From contig CABJBM010000010.1 in the NCBI GenBank assembly GCA_902363835.1, positions 133,448-197,447 of the forward strand: a stretch of 64,000 nucleotides of DNA, in the 5' to 3' direction. Under the pieces are notes generated by a model. That model had not been told where the DNA came from. It made no database searches and saw only the letters and a list, made by a program, of their open reading frames with translations. Source of the stretch: Lachnospiraceae bacterium. GTDB taxonomy: Bacteria; Bacillota; Clostridia; Lachnospirales; Lachnospiraceae. The translations under genes and the position numbers were made by a program. Positions 33,299-42,462 of the stretch are shown one piece after another. The first letter of the stretch is position 1. Every line of letters starts with the position of its first letter.

Positions 33299-34051
33299 AT
33301 GAATCAGGAAAAGATTTTAAAGACAGAGAATTTAAGGAAGTCCTATGAAAGCGGGCAGCCGGTTTTAAAGGATATTTCCTTTACCTTGGAAAAGGGAGAG
33401 GTCGTGGTGGTGGTAGGGCCTTCCGGCTGTGGAAAAAGCACCTTTTTACGATGTCTTAACATGCTGGAGCCCATTGATTCCGGTACCATCCGGTTTAAGG
33501 ACCGGATCATTGACAGGAGCAAACGGGATGTTTATGAAATAAGACAGAAAATCGGCATGGTCTTCCAAAGCTATGATTTGTTCCCTCATAAGACTATTTT
33601 AGGGAACATTCTTCTGGCTCCTTTAAAGGTGCAGAAGAGGGATAAAAAAGAAGTGACAGAGGAAGCAGAACAGCTTTTGGCCAGGGTAGGGCTTTTGGAT
33701 AAAAAGGATTCTTATCCCAGGCAGCTGTCCGGCGGGCAGAAGCAAAGAGTGGCCATTGTGCGGGCGCTTATGATGCATCCGGAGATCCTGCTTTTGGATG
33801 AGATCACGGCAGCCTTAGACCCGGAAATGGTGCGGGAGGTTTTACAGGTGGTGCTGGAACTGGCAAAGGACGGAATGACCATGGTCATCGTCACCCATGA
33901 AATGGAATTTGCCAGGGCGGTGGCTGACCGTGTTCTGTTCATGGATCAGGGCGTGGTGGTGGAAGAGAGCCGGCCGGAAGAGTTTTTTACCTCCCCAGGT
34001 ACGGACAGGGCAAAGCAGTTTTTAAATACGTTTCATTATGAAGCGTTATAA
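33299..34051 (+). CDS. Amino acid (cystine-type) ABC transporter ATP-binding protein
   Basis: 250 residues. Walker [11 protein letters not shown]-loop [15 protein letters not shown], signature [15 protein letters not shown], Walker [17 protein letters not shown] and the switch His ([15 protein letters not shown]). It is the polar amino acid transporter type (GlnQ/TcyC-like). ATG 33299 is chosen over an in-frame TTG at 33290; AAAGGATTGAG lies upstream. It powers uptake through the two permeases encoded before it. Confidence 0.92.
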   Translation: MNQEKILKTENLRKSYESGQPVLKDISFTLEKGEVVVVVGPSGCGKSTFLRCLNMLEPIDSGTIRFKDRIIDRSKRDVYEIRQKIGMVFQSYDLFPHKTILGNILLAPLKVQKRDKKEVTEEAEQLLARVGLLDKKDSYPRQLSGGQKQRVAIVRALMMHPEILLLDEITAALDPEMVREVLQVVLELAKDGMTMVIVTHEMEFARAVADRVLFMDQGVVVEESRPEEFFTSPGTDRAKQFLNTFHYEAL

Positions 34052-34079
34052 AATAAAAAATTAAATGGAGGATACAATT

Positions 34080-34949
34080 ATGAAAAACAAATTACTGGGT
34101 GCATTATTAGGTGTTACCATGGCTGCAGGTCTTTTAGCAGGCTGCGGCCAGGCAAAGGATACTGCAGGAACTGCCGGAGGGGCTTCTGCAAAAGCAAGAA
34201 CCCTGTCTGAAATCAAGGATGCCGGAACCATTAAGATCGGTGTATTCAGCGACAAGAATCCATTTGGATATGTGGATTCCAACGGAAAGATCCAGGGTTA
34301 TGATGTATATTTTGCAAAGCGCCTGGCAAAGGATTTACTGGGAAGTGAAGACAAGGTGGAATTCGTATACGTAGAGGCTGCCAGCCGGGTGGAATATTTA
34401 AAATCTGCCAAGGTGGATGTGATTCTGGCTAATTTCACTGTGACTGATGAGAGAAAGGAACAGGTGGATTTTGCTCTTCCTTACATGAAAGTAGCTCTTG
34501 GCGTGGTTTCCCCTGATGCCGCTTTGATTTCCGATGTGGCCCAGTTAAAGGATAAGACCCTGATTGTGGTAAAAGGAACTACGGCTGAAACCTATTTTTC
34601 TGAAAACCATCCGGAAGTCAAGCTGTTAAAGTTTGATGAGTACCAGGAAGCTTATGATGCCCTTTTAGACGGAAGGGGAGATGCTTTCTCCACTGATAAC
34701 ACAGAAGTTCTTGCCTGGGCGCTTCAGAACAAGGGATTTTCCGTAGGAATCGAATCCATCGGAAATCTGGATACCATTGCTCCTGCCGTTCAGAAGGGAA
34801 ATAAGGAGCTTTTGGACTGGATCAACAGCGAGATCGAAACTCTTGGCAAGGAACAGTTCTTCCACAAGGATTTTGAGGAAACCTTAAAGCCTGTGTATGG
34901 AGATGAAATTGATCCGGAAAATCTGGTGGTGGAAGGCGGCCAGGTTTAA
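34080..34949 (+). CDS. Cystine-type ABC transporter substrate-binding lipoprotein
   Basis: 289 residues. Lipoprotein signal with lipobox LLAGC (Cys at about residue 22), then a family 3 bacterial solute-binding domain: TIKIGVFSDKNPFGYVDSNG, EAASRVEYLKSAKVDVILAN, VVKGTTAETYF, and GNKELLDWINSEIETL. GGAGGATACAATT precedes ATG 34080; an earlier in-frame ATG at 34065 lies before the ribosome site. Family members bind amino acids; cystine is inferred from the Cys-rich leader and the neighbouring tcyP. Last gene of the operon, followed by a terminator. Confidence 0.9.
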   Translation: MKNKLLGALLGVTMAAGLLAGCGQAKDTAGTAGGASAKARTLSEIKDAGTIKIGVFSDKNPFGYVDSNGKIQGYDVYFAKRLAKDLLGSEDKVEFVYVEAASRVEYLKSAKVDVILANFTVTDERKEQVDFALPYMKVALGVVSPDAALISDVAQLKDKTLIVVKGTTAETYFSENHPEVKLLKFDEYQEAYDALLDGRGDAFSTDNTEVLAWALQNKGFSVGIESIGNLDTIAPAVQKGNKELLDWINSEIETLGKEQFFHKDFEETLKPVYGDEIDPENLVVEGGQV

Positions 34950-35012
34950 GTGGCAGGACATGAGAAAAAATATCAACAGCTGTTTTTGAAAGGCTTAATG
35001 AGAAAAATAACC

Positions 35013-35041
35013 GGCAGGACGTCTTGACGTCCTGCCTTTTT
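35013..35041 (+). terminator. Terminator of cystine ABC operon
   Basis: GGCAGGACGTC-TT-GACGTCCTGCC followed by TTTTT. Confidence 0.93.
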
Positions 35042-35057
35042 CATTCCATAATAGCAT

Positions 35058-35078
35058 TGTTATATAACAGTGTTATAA
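35058..35078. promoter_or_regulatory. Palindromic operator before tetR
   Basis: TGTTATATAACA (35058-35069) overlaps ATAACA-G-TGTTAT (35064-35076). Double palindromes of this kind before a tetR gene usually mark autoregulation. Confidence 0.5.
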
Positions 35079-35091
35079 AAAAGGAGAAAAA

Positions 35092-35709
35092 ATGAGCGCT
35101 CAGGTAAATGACACGCGTCAGGCCATTTTGGAGGCGGGCAGGAAGGAGTTTTTGGAATATGGATATGAAGGGGCTTCCTTAAGAAGGATTGCCAGGGCGG
35201 CTTCTGTGACAACAGGAGCCATTTATGGGTATTTTCCCGGTAAGGAAGCATTGTTTGATGCTTTGACAGGAGATGCGGCTGATGGACTTTTGGAAAGGTA
35301 CAGACAGGTTCATGAAGAATTTGCATGCCTTCCTCCCATTGACCAGGCGGCTGCCCTGGAAACTGTTACCGATGATACGATTCCGTGGATGATCAATTAC
35401 ATTTATGACCGGTTTGATGTGTTCAAGCTGTTATTTTGCAAGGGCATTTCCGGAAGCTGTGACAGCTATTTCGCGCAGCTGGCTCAGATCGAGGAGAAGT
35501 CCTGCTGGGATTTTATTGAAGCAATGAAGGAATTAGGCCATGAGGTCATGGATATTGACAGCACCCTGGTTCACATCCTGTCCCGCTCCTTTTTCCAGCA
35601 GATCCTGGAGTTTGTGGCCCATGATGTCCCAAGGGAAAAGGCTCTTTCTTATTCCCTGGTGCTTGGGAGGTTCCAGCACGCCGGGTGGAAGAAAATCATG
35701 GGGATTTGA
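35092..35709 (+). CDS. TetR/AcrR family transcriptional regulator
   Basis: 205 residues. The TetR DNA-binding domain is at the N-terminus: RQAILEAGRKEFLEYGYEG, SLRRIARAASVTTGAIYGYF and PGKEALFDAL. The C-terminal part is a TetR ligand domain. AAAAGGAGAAAAA precedes the ATG. It lies upstream of a pair of ABC transporter genes; the 430-base gap and separate palindromes between them mean control of the transporters is possible but not shown. Confidence 0.9.
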   Translation: MSAQVNDTRQAILEAGRKEFLEYGYEGASLRRIARAASVTTGAIYGYFPGKEALFDALTGDAADGLLERYRQVHEEFACLPPIDQAAALETVTDDTIPWMINYIYDRFDVFKLLFCKGISGSCDSYFAQLAQIEEKSCWDFIEAMKELGHEVMDIDSTLVHILSRSFFQQILEFVAHDVPREKALSYSLVLGRFQHAGWKKIMGI

Positions 35710-35815
35710 TAAAGCCTGTTTTTAAAGGCTGGTGTCCGGAAATAATTATTTTCATGTATTTGATATGTTTGCCGTAAGCTGTTTCCGGGTTCTGCCGGAA
35801 ATAGTTTATATACAA

Positions 35816-35835
35816 AAGTTAGTCAAAACTAACTT
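35816..35835. promoter_or_regulatory. Palindrome, possible metal-regulator (DtxR/MntR-like) or TetR site
   Basis: AAGTTAG-TCAAAA-CTAACTT, seven-base perfect arms. GTTAG/CTAAC half sites resemble DtxR-type iron boxes, and the downstream ABC pair is of a siderophore-linked subfamily. This is a guess from pattern only. Confidence 0.4.
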
Positions 35836-35844
35836 AAAGACCAA

Positions 35845-36000
35845 ATGAATTTATCCATGGGAATCGCTTTAATGGGTGAGGGTGTGCGCCTGGAGCAGAG
35901 TGACGGCAATGAAATGATGTTTATGAATGCCATTATGATGGGGTTAAGATACATAAGATATATGCGCATAAAAGGATTGTTCAGTCAACCGTATCTGTAA
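35845..36000 (+). CDS. Possible 51-codon peptide, unrecognised
   Basis: ATG at 35845, TAA at 35998-36000. The peptide starts MNLSMGIALMGEGVRLEQ and is rich in methionine and hydrophobic residues (FMNAIMMGLRYIRYMRI). The ribosome site is weak (TTAAAGACCAA). It could be a gene remnant or a spurious frame in the leader of the ABC operon. Confidence 0.25.
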   Translation: MNLSMGIALMGEGVRLEQSDGNEMMFMNAIMMGLRYIRYMRIKGLFSQPYL

Positions 36001-36141
36001 CAATCTGTATAAACAGGATACTTTTCAAAAACGCTGCACAATGGGGCCGCGGCGGCATGGAATGGCGTCATCCATTATGAGCTGTTGGGGCAATTATGAA
36101 AAATGAAAAGAGTTGTATTTTAAAAAGAAAGGTGGTTCGTT

Positions 36142-37965
36142 ATGAAACAAAATAATTCTGTGGCGGCAAAGCCCAAAACCGGTATGGCCAGGCTGATGGA
36201 GCTTGCGGCTACTAAAAAACCTCTGATGGTTTCTTCCATAATCTTATCGGCGCTGGCCTCTGTTGCCTCGTTTATTCCTTATATCGCCATATACTTTGTG
36301 GTGAAGGAAGTCATGGGAGTGTTTCCTGATTTTGAGAATCGTGACCTGCAAAGGACCATTGGGTACGGCTGGCTGGCCTTTGGAGGCATTATGCTCAATG
36401 TATTGCTTTATTTCGCGGCTTTGGTATGCTCTCATCTGGCAGCTTTCGGCACACTGTATGAGCTGAAGGTAAACTTTGCCTCCCATCTTGCAGGGCTGCC
36501 TCTTGGCTTTCATATGCTGGTTGGCAGCGGTAAGCTGAGAAAGATTATGGATGAAAATATTGAGAAGATCGAAGGCTTCATTGCCCACCAGCTGCCTGAC
36601 TTAGTGGCCTCCTTTGTGGCTCCTGTTGTCATGCTGATCATCCTCCTGGCAGTGGACTGGCGTTTTGGGCTTGCCGCCGCAGCCGGAATTGTCATTGCCC
36701 TTGGAATCCAGATAAAGGCCTATGGAAACGATGGGGCAAAAACCATGATGGAGAAATATCAAAGCGCCCTGGAGGATATGAACAATGCTTCCGTGGAATA
36801 TGTCCGTGGAATCACCGTTGTCAAAGCCTTCAAGCAAACAGTGTATTCCTTCCGCCGGATGCACAGCGCCATAAAGGAATACACCCGGATGGTCATCCCC
36901 TATACCTTAAGCTGGGAAAACTACATGTCAGCCTTTCACACGGTCATCAATAACATTTACTTATTCCTGATTCCCGTGGGCATCCTGATCGGGCTAAATA
37001 CATCGGATTATTCCGGATTTGCCGCCACATTCATCTTTTACCTTATTTTTGTCCCTTCCATTGCCTCTGTTTTGATGAAAATCATGTATGTTTCCACAGG
37101 CGGAATGCAGATCATCGGAGGAGTGGAGCGCATGGATGAAATCTTACAGACCCCGCAGCTGTCCCAGCCTGAAAATCCCAAGGAAACCTTTGGCCATGAG
37201 ATCGTATTTGAAAATGTTTCCTTCTCTTATTCCGGCCAGGAGGCCCAGGCAATTTCAGACATTTCCTTCCGGGCGGAGGAAAACCAGATCACGGCAATTG
37301 TAGGCCCTTCCGGAGGCGGAAAAACCACCATTGCCCACTTGATTCCCCGGTTTTTTGATGTGACGGAAGGAAGGATCCTGATCGGAGGCGTTGACGTGCG
37401 CCAGATGAGAAGTGAATACCTGATGGAAAAGGTCAGCTTTGTATTTCAGGATGTGTTCCTTTTTAAGCAAAGCATCATGGATAATATCCGTCTTGGAAAC
37501 CAGAATGCAACCGATGAGCAGGTGATTGCCGCTGCAAAGGCGGCCCAGTGCCATGAGTTTATTGAAAAGCTGCCGGAAAAATATCATACGGTCATTGGTA
37601 CAAAAGGAGTTCACTTATCAGGAGGAGAGCAGCAGCGAATTGCAATTGCCAGAGCCATTGTAAAAGATGCGCCCATCGTGCTTTTGGATGAGGCAACTGC
37701 ATTTTCTGATCCGGAAAACGAGCACCTGATCCAGCAGGCCTTTCAAAAGCTGATGCATGGAAAGACAGTGATCATGATCGCCCACCGTTTGTCAACCATC
37801 CGCAGTGCAAATAAAATCATCGTAATAGACAAGGGCCGGCTTATTGAGCAGGGCAGCCACGAGAAATTGCTGGAAAAGCAGGGGAAATATTGTGATATGT
37901 GGAACGTATATACGAAAGCTCTTGACTGGAAGATGGACAGAAAGGGGATTAAAGAACATGTATAA
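36142..37965 (+). CDS. ABC transporter, fused permease-ATPase (siderophore-type subfamily), subunit 1
   Basis: 607 residues: an N-terminal six-helix membrane domain (about 20-310) and a C-terminal ATPase. Walker A is GPSGGGKTT (Gly in place of the usual Cys/Ser), signature LSGGEQQRIAIARAI, Walker B IVLLDEATAFSDPENE. The ATAFSDPENE form is typical of the YbtP/YbtQ and IrtA/IrtB group rather than of multidrug exporters. It pairs with the next gene, which overlaps it by eight bases. AAAGGTGGTTCGTT precedes the ATG. Transport of an iron-siderophore or of another small molecule is possible; direction cannot be told. Confidence 0.88.
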   Translation: MKQNNSVAAKPKTGMARLMELAATKKPLMVSSIILSALASVASFIPYIAIYFVVKEVMGVFPDFENRDLQRTIGYGWLAFGGIMLNVLLYFAALVCSHLAAFGTLYELKVNFASHLAGLPLGFHMLVGSGKLRKIMDENIEKIEGFIAHQLPDLVASFVAPVVMLIILLAVDWRFGLAAAAGIVIALGIQIKAYGNDGAKTMMEKYQSALEDMNNASVEYVRGITVVKAFKQTVYSFRRMHSAIKEYTRMVIPYTLSWENYMSAFHTVINNIYLFLIPVGILIGLNTSDYSGFAATFIFYLIFVPSIASVLMKIMYVSTGGMQIIGGVERMDEILQTPQLSQPENPKETFGHEIVFENVSFSYSGQEAQAISDISFRAEENQITAIVGPSGGGKTTIAHLIPRFFDVTEGRILIGGVDVRQMRSEYLMEKVSFVFQDVFLFKQSIMDNIRLGNQNATDEQVIAAAKAAQCHEFIEKLPEKYHTVIGTKGVHLSGGEQQRIAIARAIVKDAPIVLLDEATAFSDPENEHLIQQAFQKLMHGKTVIMIAHRLSTIRSANKIIVIDKGRLIEQGSHEKLLEKQGKYCDMWNVYTKALDWKMDRKGIKEHV

Positions 37966-39709
37966 ATGGAAGGAAATATTGATGCTGACTGACAAAGGCT
38001 ATTCAGACTTAAAGAAAGCCGTCGTTGCCTGCACAATCACCAATCTGGTGCTTATGCTGCCTTTTATGGTGACCATTCAGGTGTTTGCCGAGCTGTTAAA
38101 GCCTTTAATGGCACAGGAAATTTCCTGGGCCAGGATGTGGCTTTTGTTTGGCTGCGGTGTTGTGGCAGCAGTGCTGGTGTTTTTAGCCAGTAAAAATGAT
38201 TATAAAAAAACATATGTTACCTCTTATCTGGAATCAGAGAATTCAAGAATCAGCGTTGCCGAACGGATCAGGAAGCTGCCCATGAGCTTTTTTAACTCAA
38301 AGGACCTTTCCGAACTGACCACAAACATTATGGCTGACTGTTCTACTACAGAGCATGTGTTAAGCCATCTCATTCCCCAGCTAAGTGCCAATGCCATCTC
38401 CATTTCCATTATCTGCATTATGATGGCCGCCTTTGACTGGAGAATGGCTCTTTCCGTATTCATTACCGTACCTGCTGCACTGTTCATTATCATGGGCAGC
38501 AAAAAGATTCAGGCGCGTTTAAGTGAGAAACAGGTGGAGGCAAAGCTGAAAGCATCTGATCAGGTACAGGAGTATCTGGAAGGAATCAAGGTTATCAAGG
38601 CCTGCGGGTTAGATGGTTCCAAATTTTCAGCATTGGATAATGCCCTGCATCTGATGAAGAAAATGGCAATTAAAATGGAATTCGGCACCGGTATTTTTGT
38701 CACCGGGGCACAGATGATCCTGCAGATCGGTGTGGGACTTACGGTTTTTACAGGGACTTACCTGCTGACAGGAGGTAAAATCCAACTGATCCCAATGCTC
38801 ATGTTTTTTGTCATTGTGGTGAGGATATACGGTCCGGTTCTTGTGGAGTTCACCCTTTTGCCGGAGCTGTTTTACCATCAGGTGGCAACAAAGCGGATGC
38901 ACACGCTCATGACCGTTCCGGTTATGGAGGGAGAATCGGAAACGCCTTTAACCAACTGGAATATTGATTTTGAAAATGTTTCTTTTGGCTACAATGTAGA
39001 AGATTCCAGAGAGAATATGGTGATCAAAAACCTTACGGTATCCATTCCTTCCGATGCCATCACAGCCCTGGTAGGACCTTCGGGCTGCGGAAAAAGCACC
39101 ATTTCAAGGCTTATTGCACGGTTTTGGGATGTAAACCAGGGAAGCATAAAGATTGGGGGAGTTGAGGTGAAGACTCTTGATCCGGAACATCTCATGAGCT
39201 ATATGTCCTTTGTATTTCAGGATGTGGTGCTGTTTAATGATACGGTTTATAACAATATACGCATCGGAAACATGGAAGCAACGGAGAAACAGGTCATGGA
39301 AGCGGCGAAGGCTGCCTGCTGTGACGGTTTTATAAACACCTTGCCCCAAGGATATCAGACAATGCTTGGGGAAAACGGCAGCACCCTTTCCGGAGGGGAA
39401 CGGCAGCGTATTTCCATTGCCCGGGCGCTTTTGAAAAATGCACCCATCGTGCTTTTGGATGAGGCAACTGCCTCCCTTGACCCTGAGAATGAAGCCCTTA
39501 TTCAGCAGGCGATTTCCAGGCTGATTGAAGGCAAGACCGTCATCGTCATCGCCCACCGTTTAAGAACCATATCAGGAGCGGATAAAATCATTGTGCTTGA
39601 TGAGGGCAGACTGGCTGAGGAGGGGACCCATGAGGAATTGATGAGCAACAAGGGGCTTTATGAAAGGCTGTACCGGATCCAGCAGGAAAGCATGGGCTGG
39701 AGCGTTTAA
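37958..39709 (+). CDS. ABC transporter, fused permease-ATPase, subunit 2
   Basis: 583 residues, membrane domain then ATPase with Walker [11 protein letters not shown]-loop FVFQDVVLFNDTV, signature LSGGERQRISIARAL and Walker B IVLLDEATASLDPENE. ATG 37958 overlaps the 3' end of subunit 1 by eight bases and has AAAGGGG upstream; a longer in-frame start at 37844 lies inside subunit 1 and is not used. The two subunits should form a heterodimer. A terminator follows after 74 bases. Confidence 0.9.
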   Translation: MYKWKEILMLTDKGYSDLKKAVVACTITNLVLMLPFMVTIQVFAELLKPLMAQEISWARMWLLFGCGVVAAVLVFLASKNDYKKTYVTSYLESENSRISVAERIRKLPMSFFNSKDLSELTTNIMADCSTTEHVLSHLIPQLSANAISISIICIMMAAFDWRMALSVFITVPAALFIIMGSKKIQARLSEKQVEAKLKASDQVQEYLEGIKVIKACGLDGSKFSALDNALHLMKKMAIKMEFGTGIFVTGAQMILQIGVGLTVFTGTYLLTGGKIQLIPMLMFFVIVVRIYGPVLVEFTLLPELFYHQVATKRMHTLMTVPVMEGESETPLTNWNIDFENVSFGYNVEDSRENMVIKNLTVSIPSDAITALVGPSGCGKSTISRLIARFWDVNQGSIKIGGVEVKTLDPEHLMSYMSFVFQDVVLFNDTVYNNIRIGNMEATEKQVMEAAKAACCDGFINTLPQGYQTMLGENGSTLSGGERQRISIARALLKNAPIVLLDEATASLDPENEALIQQAISRLIEGKTVIVIAHRLRTISGADKIIVLDEGRLAEEGTHEELMSNKGLYERLYRIQQESMGWSV

Positions 39710-39783
39710 GGGAAAATCGAAGGGGTATATGAAATGAAATCAAAGATCTGGAATTTGAATATTCAGTTAAAGAAATAGAAAGA

Positions 39784-39817
39784 CAGGCCGCCATTTTTTG
39801 GCGGCCTGATTATTTTG
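39784..39817 (+). terminator. Terminator of ABC pair
   Basis: CAGGCCGCC-ATTTTTT-GGCGGCCTG then ATTATTTT. Confidence 0.85.
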
Positions 39818-40145
39818 AGAATAAGATGCCCCAGTCCTTATGAGGCGGTATAACGATTGATAGGGTAGTACTGTTTGCTTTACCCGGGAAAAGGTTTCAT
39901 TTTTCCGGCCTCTTTTTCCAGTGGACATGTCCAGCAGCGCTGGGGATTTTTTTGCTTAAATTATGAATTATGTACATGTATATTGAAAAACAGAATTGAA
40001 AATTATGCAAAAGTTCAGAATGACAAAAGAAATGTAAGAATATTAAATGGAAAAATGCACATGAAAATCTTATAATTAGACCATCGGAACTAAACATTCC
40101 CCTATAATCGTGAACTCAAATAATTTTATAAAGGAGAGGTTATCT
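39818..40145 (+). other. Leader region before ABC binding protein gene
   Basis: About 330 bases without a supported gene. It includes CCAGC-AGC-GCTGG followed by GGATTTTTTT (39931-39953), a terminator-like hairpin, and TATAAT (40103-40108) with no good -35 at 17 bp, which suggests an activator-dependent promoter for the next operon. The AraC-type regulator at 49590-50354 is one candidate activator. Confidence 0.45.
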
Positions 40146-41264
40146 ATGAAAAAAAGATTCTTAACAGCTTCACTGGCAGCACTGGCAGCATTAAGCTTAT
40201 CCGCCTGCAGCGGCGGCGGAAAGCCTGCAGAAACCACGGCAGCTCCCCAGGCTTCTGCGGAGACAACGGCAGCCGAAACAAAGGCAGAGGAGTCAAAGGC
40301 CGGAACAGAGGCGGGGGCAAAGGCTCCGGAGGATTACAAAGGAACGGTTGTGGTGTATTCCCCTCATGATGCGGATCCCCTCAATGCAGGTGTGAACCTG
40401 TTTATGGAGAAGTATCCCAACGTTAAGGTGGAGGTTGTTGCCGCCGGTACAGGAGAGCTGTGCAACCGTATTGCAGCCGAATCAGCAAACCCCATTGCAG
40501 ACGTATTGTGGGGCGGCGGCGCTGACTCTCTGGCAGCGTTTAAGGATTATTTCGCTCCCTATGTATGCGCCAACGACGAGTTCATCGGCGATGCTTATAA
40601 GGATGCCGATGACATGTGGATCGGTGAAAGCCCTCTGCCCATGGTTATTTTTTACAATAAAGATTTAATTGAAAAGGCCGGCCTTGCCATTCCCGAAACA
40701 TGGGAGGATTTGACAAAGCCTGAATGGAAAGGAAAGATCGCATACTGTCTGCCATCCAAGTCCGGTTCCGCGTACACCCAGCTGTGCACCATGATCCTGG
40801 GCCATGGCGGCAAAGAGGCCGGCTGGGATTTCATTAAGAAATTATATGACAATCTGGACGGCAAGATCGTGGACTCTTCCGGCAAGTGCCACAAAATGGT
40901 TGCGGACGGCGAGTTCTATGTTGGTCTGACTCTGGAGAAATCCGCAGTCCAGTATAAGGATGATCAGTCCGTTGGATTCGTATATCCCAAAGACGGAACC
41001 AGTGCAGTGCCGGATGGCGTAGCTCTTGTAAAGGGCGGTCCAAACGAAGAAAATGCAAAACTGTTTATTGATTTTGTCACATCAAAGGAGTGCCAGACAG
41101 AGCAGAGCCAGAACTGGGGACGCCGTCCGGTAAGAAGCGACATGGAAGTTGGCGAAGGAATGGCGAAGTTACAGGATATCGTGCTGGTTGATTATGATTT
41201 TGACTGGGCGGCAAATGAGAAAGAAACCATTATTGAGAAATTCAACGACATTATGGTCAATTAA
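40146..41264 (+). CDS. ABC transporter substrate-binding lipoprotein (FbpA/AfuA type)
   Basis: 372 residues. Lipobox LSACS (Cys at about residue 22), an Ala/Thr/Glu-rich linker, then a type II binding protein fold of the iron(III)/AfuA group: GTVVVYSPHDADPLN, EVVAAGTGELCNRIAAE, ADVLWGGGADSL, and GVALVKGGPNEENAKLFIDF. Homologues bind ferric iron or, in the AfuA case, hexose phosphates. AAAGGAGAGGTTATCT precedes ATG 40146. A hairpin terminator separates it from the ATPase gene, which should give more binding protein than membrane parts. Confidence 0.88.
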   Translation: MKKRFLTASLAALAALSLSACSGGGKPAETTAAPQASAETTAAETKAEESKAGTEAGAKAPEDYKGTVVVYSPHDADPLNAGVNLFMEKYPNVKVEVVAAGTGELCNRIAAESANPIADVLWGGGADSLAAFKDYFAPYVCANDEFIGDAYKDADDMWIGESPLPMVIFYNKDLIEKAGLAIPETWEDLTKPEWKGKIAYCLPSKSGSAYTQLCTMILGHGGKEAGWDFIKKLYDNLDGKIVDSSGKCHKMVADGEFYVGLTLEKSAVQYKDDQSVGFVYPKDGTSAVPDGVALVKGGPNEENAKLFIDFVTSKECQTEQSQNWGRRPVRSDMEVGEGMAKLQDIVLVDYDFDWAANEKETIIEKFNDIMVN

Positions 41265-41291
41265 TAAAAAGGATAGGAATATATTTTGACG

Positions 41292-41333
41292 AAAAAAGAC
41301 TGTCCCGCCCCTTCGGGGACAGGGCAGTCTTTT
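41292..41333 (+). terminator. Intra-operon hairpin after binding-protein gene
   Basis: AAAAGACTG...CAGTCTTTT outer stem with an inner CCCC/GGGG stem, followed by TTTTG. Likely reduces read-through into the ATPase and permease genes. Confidence 0.75.
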
Positions 41334-41382
41334 GCTGTAAGGGGCAGGAAGACAGCCAAAGGTTTAAGGAGGAGCGATAAGT

Positions 41383-42462
41383 ATGAGCCATGCAGTAATT
41401 ATTAAACAGGCCGTGAAAAAATACGGTGATTTTACAGCGCTAAATGGGGTGGATTTAGAGATGAAGCCGGGGGAATTTTTCACATTGCTTGGTCCTTCCG
41501 GATGCGGCAAAACAACGCTGCTCCGCATGATAGCGGGATTCAATTCTGTGGATGGCGGGGAGATTTGTTTTGACCATAAGGTGATCAACAACCTGGATGC
41601 CCATAAAAGGGATATTGGCATGGTGTTCCAGAATTACGCCATCTTTCCCCATCTGACCGTGGCAGAGAATGTGGCTTACGGTCTGAAAGCAAAAAAATAT
41701 CCCAAAGACCAGATTTCCCGCAAGGTGGAGGAGGCCCTGGACCTGGTGCAGATTAAAAATCTAAAGGACAGGAAGCCAAATGAGCTGTCAGGAGGCCAGC
41801 AGCAGCGTGTGGCCCTTGCAAGGGCGTTTGTTATTGAGCCGGGAGTGCTTCTCATGGATGAGCCTTTATCCAATCTGGATGCAAAGCTCAGAGTGCAGAT
41901 GAGAACGGTTATCAAAAAGCTGCAAAGACGGCTTGGGATCACCACCATTTACGTTACCCACGATCAGGAGGAAGCTCTGGCTATTTCCGACAGGATTGCA
42001 GTCATGAAGGAAGGCAACATCATGCAGGTAGGTTCGCCGGAAGAGATTTATAAAAAGCCGGGGAACACCTTTGTAGCCGGATTTATCGGAGTATCCAACT
42101 TCATTGACTGTGAGGTGGATGGAAGCGCTCCGGACAGAGCCGTTTTAAATATCAAGAATGAATGCAGCTTAACCTGCAGGCTGAAATCCGCCTATAAGGG
42201 AAAGGGGATCATTTCCGCAAGGCCTGAACAGCTGTTTTTTGATGAAAGGGAAGGGCTGACCGGCCGGATCGTCATTTCCACGTTTCTTGGGGATTTCATA
42301 GAATACGAAATCCTGCTGAACAATGGGCAGACCATTCAATTAAACGAATACACAAAGGATGCCGGTGATCTTCGGCCGGACGGCCAGGAAGTGCGGGTGA
42401 ACTTTGATATCAGCGCGGTAGGTGTATACGATGCTCAGACCCAGGAGGTGATATCATGGTAA
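41383..42462 (+). CDS. ABC transporter ATP-binding protein (FbpC/AfuC type)
   Basis: 359 residues. Walker A GPSGCGKTT, Q-loop MVFQNYAIFPHLTVAENV, signature LSGGQQQRVALARAF, Walker B VLLMDEPLSNLDAKL, switch His YVTHDQEEALA, then a C-terminal TOBE-type regulatory domain (residues about 240-359). GGAGGAGCGATAAGT precedes the ATG. It overlaps the permease gene by seven bases. Works with the FbpA/AfuA-type binding protein encoded upstream. Confidence 0.93.
   Translation: MSHAVIIKQAVKKYGDFTALNGVDLEMKPGEFFTLLGPSGCGKTTLLRMIAGFNSVDGGEICFDHKVINNLDAHKRDIGMVFQNYAIFPHLTVAENVAYGLKAKKYPKDQISRKVEEALDLVQIKNLKDRKPNELSGGQQQRVALARAFVIEPGVLLMDEPLSNLDAKLRVQMRTVIKKLQRRLGITTIYVTHDQEEALAISDRIAVMKEGNIMQVGSPEEIYKKPGNTFVAGFIGVSNFIDCEVDGSAPDRAVLNIKNECSLTCRLKSAYKGKGIISARPEQLFFDEREGLTGRIVISTFLGDFIEYEILLNNGQTIQLNEYTKDAGDLRPDGQEVRVNFDISAVGVYDAQTQEVISW

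Larger units (their letters stand above)
35710..36141 (+). other. Intergenic region before ABC pair
   Basis: 432 bases. Holds a hairpin TTTCCGG-GTTCTG-CCGGAAA (35782-35801), a palindrome at 35816-35835 and a short reading frame at 35845-36000, both listed separately. The remainder shows nothing recognisable. Confidence 0.4.
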
